From NCBI GenBank assembly GCA_910585455.1, contig CAJUEL010000010.1, positions 57,911-121,910 on the forward strand: a stretch of 64,000 bases of DNA, written 5' to 3'. Position numbers and translations under genes: made by a program. Shown piece by piece: positions 60,881 through 64,000 of this stretch (position 1 is its first letter; each line of letters begins with the position of its first letter). The notes beneath the pieces were generated by a model. That model had not been told where the DNA came from, ran no database searches, and was given only the letters and a program-made list of their open reading frames with translations. The stretch comes from an uncultured Eisenbergiella sp. Its GTDB lineage: Bacteria; Bacillota; Clostridia; Lachnospirales; Lachnospiraceae.

Positions 60881-62212
60881 TCAGCTCTCCTGCGATTCGG
60901 TTTCGCTTTCACTTTCTGCTGTAGTGCTTTCCTCTTCTGTCGGTTCGTCTTCGCCGGCCGCCTCTTCGTCCAGCGATTCTATTTCCCCTGTCGCATCGTG
61001 ATACTTGTAATGCACCTCGCCGTTTTCATCCACCAAAAACGTGCACTCATAGTTCGGGGTTTTGGTCTTTTCATTCATGTAATATGCGCCGACCCTGCTA
61101 TAGCTCTTGCCATGAATCAAAAGGCCGCCCGCATTGTAAATAAATTCATAGTTCTCGATCGGATGCGACAGCTTTAACGCTTCCTGTCCAAGGGAAGAAA
61201 CCAGCTCCTCGATCGTGTCAATCTCCTCGCTCTCCTCTTCGGTTGCCCCTTCGGTCTCACCCTGCTCTTTCTCCAGCTCGCGCTGCCGTCTTTCCTCGTC
61301 CTGTCTGTCCCGCTCTTCCCACAAAAGAGACATCTGCTGCGTCCAGGGCGTCTCCTGCGTCCAGGTTCTGATCTGATAATATTCTGCATTGCAGATCACG
61401 GAAAGCACGAGAGAATGATCGGCATCCGCCGCCGGTCCTGTCAGCACATAGTAAAGGGGTCCCTCTGTTTCCTCCTGCTCATCAGGCTGCTCCTCTGATT
61501 CCTCCTGCGCAAAAATGCCCATATTCAATGCGATTTGGGTAATATCGATAAAGCTCTTCTCATTCTGCAGATATTCCAGGTATGCCGCCACTTCCTCTTT
61601 GGCATCCCCCTCCGGCTCCTGTGCAGTCTCTTCCGCCTGCGCGCTTTCTTCCTCCGTCGCGCTTTCGGTTTCCTCTTCACTGATCTCCCCCGGATAATAC
61701 TGATATACCTCAAGAATTACCGTCTCTGCAGTCTCCGTTTCGGACGCAGACTCTTCCGGCGCTGTAGCGCTCTCCTCCTGCGTTGCCACTTCGGCCGTTT
61801 CTGTGCTTTCCGCCTGCGCAGCGCTCTCCTCCTGCGCGGTGTCCGCCGTTTCGGACAGGCTTTCCGTTTCGCTCTCCTCCTCCGGCTCAGCTATCACGGT
61901 TCCGGTTCCCAGCAGGAAATCATATGTATTCTCCGTCTCCTCTGCCAGGATAGCTTCCTTAATAAGCGTAAACCTGCGCGCTCCAAGCACCACTGACACA
62001 GAATCTATCGTATCCTTTTTTGTAAAATAAAATTCCGGCGGTTTGACAACCACCACCTTTTTTTTGTCCTTGTTTAAAAATTTCGGAACAAAAACCGCCG
62101 CAGCGGCAGCGGCGGCAAGGAGAACCACCACTATGGGAATCAATATGATCAGCAGCTTCTTTTTGCTTTTTGGATTGTTGTTTTGCTGTTCTTTCTTTTT
62201 ACCGCGGGCCAT
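60881..62212 (-). CDS. unknown bitopic membrane protein
   Basis: 443 residues. A Lys-rich cytoplasmic N-terminus (MARGKKKEQ), one membrane helix (about 20-42, LLIILIPIVVVLLAAAAAAA), then an extracytoplasmic part. The region about 70-330 alternates ordered pieces with very Glu/Ser/Thr-rich linkers; the last 110 residues look ordered (LIHGKSYSRVGAYYMNEKT). No family recognised. The ATG at 62212 follows GGAAAGG. Preceded by a sigma-28-type promoter and divergent from the LytM gene. Confidence 0.75.
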   Translation of the reverse strand: MARGKKKEQQNNNPKSKKKLLIILIPIVVVLLAAAAAAAVFVPKFLNKDKKKVVVVKPPEFYFTKKDTIDSVSVVLGARRFTLIKEAILAEETENTYDFLLGTGTVIAEPEEESETESLSETADTAQEESAAQAESTETAEVATQEESATAPEESASETETAETVILEVYQYYPGEISEEETESATEEESAQAEETAQEPEGDAKEEVAAYLEYLQNEKSFIDITQIALNMGIFAQEESEEQPDEQEETEGPLYYVLTGPAADADHSLVLSVICNAEYYQIRTWTQETPWTQQMSLLWEERDRQDEERRQRELEKEQGETEGATEEESEEIDTIEELVSSLGQEALKLSHPIENYEFIYNAGGLLIHGKSYSRVGAYYMNEKTKTPNYECTFLVDENGEVHYKYHDATGEIESLDEEAAGEDEPTEEESTTAESESETESQES

Positions 62213-62287
62213 TTTACTCTGCCTTTCCTTTCCGTCAGGAGCGCTGTTTTGCCGGAATTTGCCCCTGCACATAGTATAACTAATTTA

Positions 62288-62314
62288 TTATCGGACGGTT
62301 TTACTTAAAAATAA
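62288..62314 (-). promoter_or_regulatory. sigma-28-type promoter of the 60.9 kb membrane protein gene
   Basis: Minus strand TTAT, 15 bases, TCCGATAA, about 76 bases before the gene. Same TTAT variant and spacing as the cheA site. Confidence 0.5.
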
Positions 62315-62344
62315 GTCTGTTTTTTTAATTTTTATTCAAATTGA

Positions 62345-62371
62345 TTATTTATTTTCCGGCGCTGCCGATAT
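62345..62371 (+). promoter_or_regulatory. sigma-28-type promoter of the LytM-bactofilin operon
   Basis: TTAT, 15 bases, GCCGATAT, 94 bases before the LytM gene. Perfect -10; divergent from the site at 62288, with the two -35 boxes 31 bases apart. Confidence 0.6.
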
Positions 62372-62465
62372 ATAATAGTGGCATACGGTTTTTAGTGGTT
62401 ACTGAGCGTAACGCCAATCTCGTGACCGGAAATGACAACGATCAAAAAATGAGGTAGTTGATAAC

Positions 62466-63338
62466 ATGGACGATCAGGAACGGAAATTAAAACGTCAACA
62501 GGCATTAGAAGAATACAATCAGATTGTCTCCTATGAAATCGAGCCGGTTGCCACCGCCGATAATGCTTCTCCCGGACGCAGGCATAAGCCCGAGAAGAAA
62601 CGGAAGCACATTTTTCTCCGCTTTTTTCTCCCCGTCCTCATTATCGCAGGCATGGCCGTCTGTTACTTTTACATCGGTAACAGAATTTCCTTAATCGCCA
62701 GGGAAAACAAGCAGCTTAAGGAGGAGCTTGCCGACGCAGACGGCTCTAACGCTCCCGGCGCTCCCCTGCCGCAGGATGAAAGCGAAGCCACAGGAGCGGA
62801 CAATACGACACAGCAGGCCGTACAGCCTGACGAGACTTTGGAGAACGCTGCAGAGAGCAGCATGGCTGCCGAAGAAGGGGACAGCACAGAGGAAGCAAAT
62901 GAGACTACAGCGTCCCAGGACGCTGCCCAGGAGACGGAAGAATTTACCGCCATCTACCCCCTGCGGGGAAGCTCCACCATTCTCCACTCCTTCGGTCCCT
63001 ATACCGATGAGGACGGAGAGGACGCCGTCTGCTACGGGCTTGCCCTAAGCACGGACAGCGACACGGATGTTGTCGCGGCGGCGGGAGGCACTGTGATTTA
63101 TGCGGATGACAATCCCACAACCGGTCTTACTGTACAGGTCGATCACCAGAACGGTTATATTACCGAATACACCGGAAACAAGCAGCTTTTAGTCTCCACC
63201 GGTCAGGCGGTGGCGGTCGGGCAGCCCATCGCCATCACAGGCTCTGCAGACGGCGAAGATGCCGGACACATGGAGTTCCGTGTGCTCTACGAAGGCAGCT
63301 TCATCAATCCCGAAGAGGTTTTAAAAATTGTCGGTTAA
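62466..63338 (+). CDS. membrane-anchored degenerate LytM (M23) protein
   Basis: 290 residues: cytoplasmic basic N-terminus, membrane helix at about 50-70 (FFLPVLIIAGMAVCYFYIG), Glu/Ala linker, C-terminal LytM domain (about 165-290) with DVVAAAGGTVIYADDNP and VGQPIAITGSADG. The zinc ligands are lost: the HxxxD position reads YGLAL and the HxH motif reads HMEFR. It probably binds rather than cuts peptidoglycan, as does SpoIIQ. Just upstream of the bactofilin gene. Confidence 0.85.
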   Translation: MDDQERKLKRQQALEEYNQIVSYEIEPVATADNASPGRRHKPEKKRKHIFLRFFLPVLIIAGMAVCYFYIGNRISLIARENKQLKEELADADGSNAPGAPLPQDESEATGADNTTQQAVQPDETLENAAESSMAAEEGDSTEEANETTASQDAAQETEEFTAIYPLRGSSTILHSFGPYTDEDGEDAVCYGLALSTDSDTDVVAAAGGTVIYADDNPTTGLTVQVDHQNGYITEYTGNKQLLVSTGQAVAVGQPIAITGSADGEDAGHMEFRVLYEGSFINPEEVLKIVG

Positions 63339-63390
63339 AAATTATTTTTTAATTTTTTTCAGTAAAATTTTCAGGAAAAGGAGAAAAACT

Positions 63391-63921
63391 ATGTTCGGAA
63401 AAAGCTACTCGGAACCCAAAAACACGGAAACCTATACAACTCCGCCCCCGCTGTTCGAGCCGGAGCCGGCTCCCGCTCCCGCACCGAAGCCGGAACCGAA
63501 GATCGATACCATCATCGGTGAAGGAACCCGGATCGTCGGCACAGTAACCTGTAAGACGCTGCTTCGGGTGGACGGCATCATCGAAGGAGAGATCATCTCC
63601 GAAAGCAAGGTGGTCGTCAGCGAAAAGGGACTTGTCAAGGGCGATATCAGCGCGGAAAACATGACGCTGGGCGGAGAACTCACCGGCAATGCCCATGTCC
63701 GCGAGAAATCGGAAATCCTTGCGACCGGCCGTCTGCACGGCGATATCATCACCAAGACCCTGATCATGGATGAAAATGCTATTTTCGAAGGGAAATGTAC
63801 CATGAATCAGTCCGCCCTGGAAAAAATGAACCGCATTCCGGATGTGAAGCCGGAACATAAACCGGAACCGAAGGCAGAGCCGAAGACCGAGCCTGTTTTT
63901 TCCGCAAAGGAGCAGAACTAA
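63391..63921 (+). CDS. bactofilin
   Basis: 176-residue polymer-forming scaffold. The beta-helix core (about 40-145) has the family repeat pattern TIIGEGTRIVGTVTCKTLLR, GIIEGEIISESKVVVSEKG, LVKGDISAENMTLGGELTG. Both ends are Pro/Glu/Lys-rich. ATG at 63391 follows AAGGAG. 52 bp after the LytM gene, a pairing also known in Proteobacteria where bactofilin places a LytM enzyme. Confidence 0.93.
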   Translation: MFGKSYSEPKNTETYTTPPPLFEPEPAPAPAPKPEPKIDTIIGEGTRIVGTVTCKTLLRVDGIIEGEIISESKVVVSEKGLVKGDISAENMTLGGELTGNAHVREKSEILATGRLHGDIITKTLIMDENAIFEGKCTMNQSALEKMNRIPDVKPEHKPEPKAEPKTEPVFSAKEQN

Positions 63922-63949
63922 AAGCGGCGGTCCGCACATTTTCCAAATA

Positions 63950-64000
63950 ATCGAGTAGGAGGCGGTGACTAGCCGCCGTCCTCTCACAGCACCGTGCTTA
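63950..64000 (-). mobile_element. group II intron, 3' end only
   Basis: Minus strand shows the 3' half of domain V (AGCACGGTGCT), then domain VI stem AGGACGGCGG with CCGCCTCCT and the branch-point region CCTACTCGAT, the usual 3' terminus. The rest lies beyond the window, so no reverse transcriptase is seen. The junction is about 28 bp after the bactofilin stop. Assignment rests on recalled similarity to known intron ends. Confidence 0.7.

Noticed and set aside
1..64000. CRISPR array, rRNA or tRNA genes
   Set aside because: No regular spacer-repeat pattern and no tRNA or rRNA-like sequence was seen.

Overview
The window reads as a chromosomal motility locus of a Gram-positive Clostridia member, most likely Lachnospiraceae. 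Support: flagellar gene order of the Firmicutes type, FliY and CheC/CheD instead of CheZ, the FliW/CsrA pair, a YviE-type gene, AGGAGG ribosome binding sites with occasional GTG and TTG starts, and a LytTR plus DUF3021-type regulator pair. The genus call is inference; no 16S or other marker gene is present.

Layout. 1-8.1 kb is metabolic and transport flank, all on the minus strand: a GH51 arabinofuranosidase cut by the window edge, a polar amino acid ABC transporter, a PLP-dependent threonine/serine dehydratase, and a LytTR / membrane protein / ABC exporter operon. 8.4-12.6 kb holds motility accessory genes: an unknown charged protein, a PilZ protein, a YjfB-like small protein and a second FlhB-C-tail / FliK-like pair. 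12.7-17.4 kb is the plus-strand chemotaxis operon cheA-cheW-cheR-cheB. 17.8-25.1 kb (minus) is a late operon flgM-flgN-flgK-flgL-yviE-fliW-csrA ending in a large secreted protein. 25.2-30.7 kb (minus) is fliD-fliS-FliT-like plus an orphan FtsE-like ATPase and a degenerate nucleotidyltransferase. 30.9-57.8 kb (minus) is the long fla/che operon from fliE through basal body, export gate, motor, C-ring, sigma-28, cheC and cheD to an EAL-HDOD protein, a ParA and a ComFB-domain protein, closed by a terminator. 58.1-63.9 kb holds flgB, an FtsA-like ATPase, an unknown bitopic membrane protein and, divergently, a degenerate LytM protein with a bactofilin. The last 51 bases look like the 3' end of a group II intron on the minus strand.

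Regulation. Seven sites match a sigma-28 promoter (about TWAW/TAAG, N15-16, NNCGATAW), before pilZ, yjfB, cheA, flgM, fliD, the 60.9 kb membrane protein and the LytM-bactofilin pair. The sigma-28 gene (36.7 kb) and its FlgM anti-sigma are both here, so hierarchy and target genes sit together. A good sigma-A promoter precedes fliE.

Points that stand out: flgC has moved between cheY and fliY, leaving a 283-bp gap where it normally lies; FliY carries two internal copies of a FliM-type CheY-docking peptide; flhF, a canonical flhG, fliL, flagellin and chemoreceptor genes are absent; a cyclic-dinucleotide-linked set (PilZ, degenerate EAL-HDOD, ComFB) is embedded in the locus; and an FtsA-like / bactofilin / LytM envelope module appears to be wired into the sigma-28 regulon.
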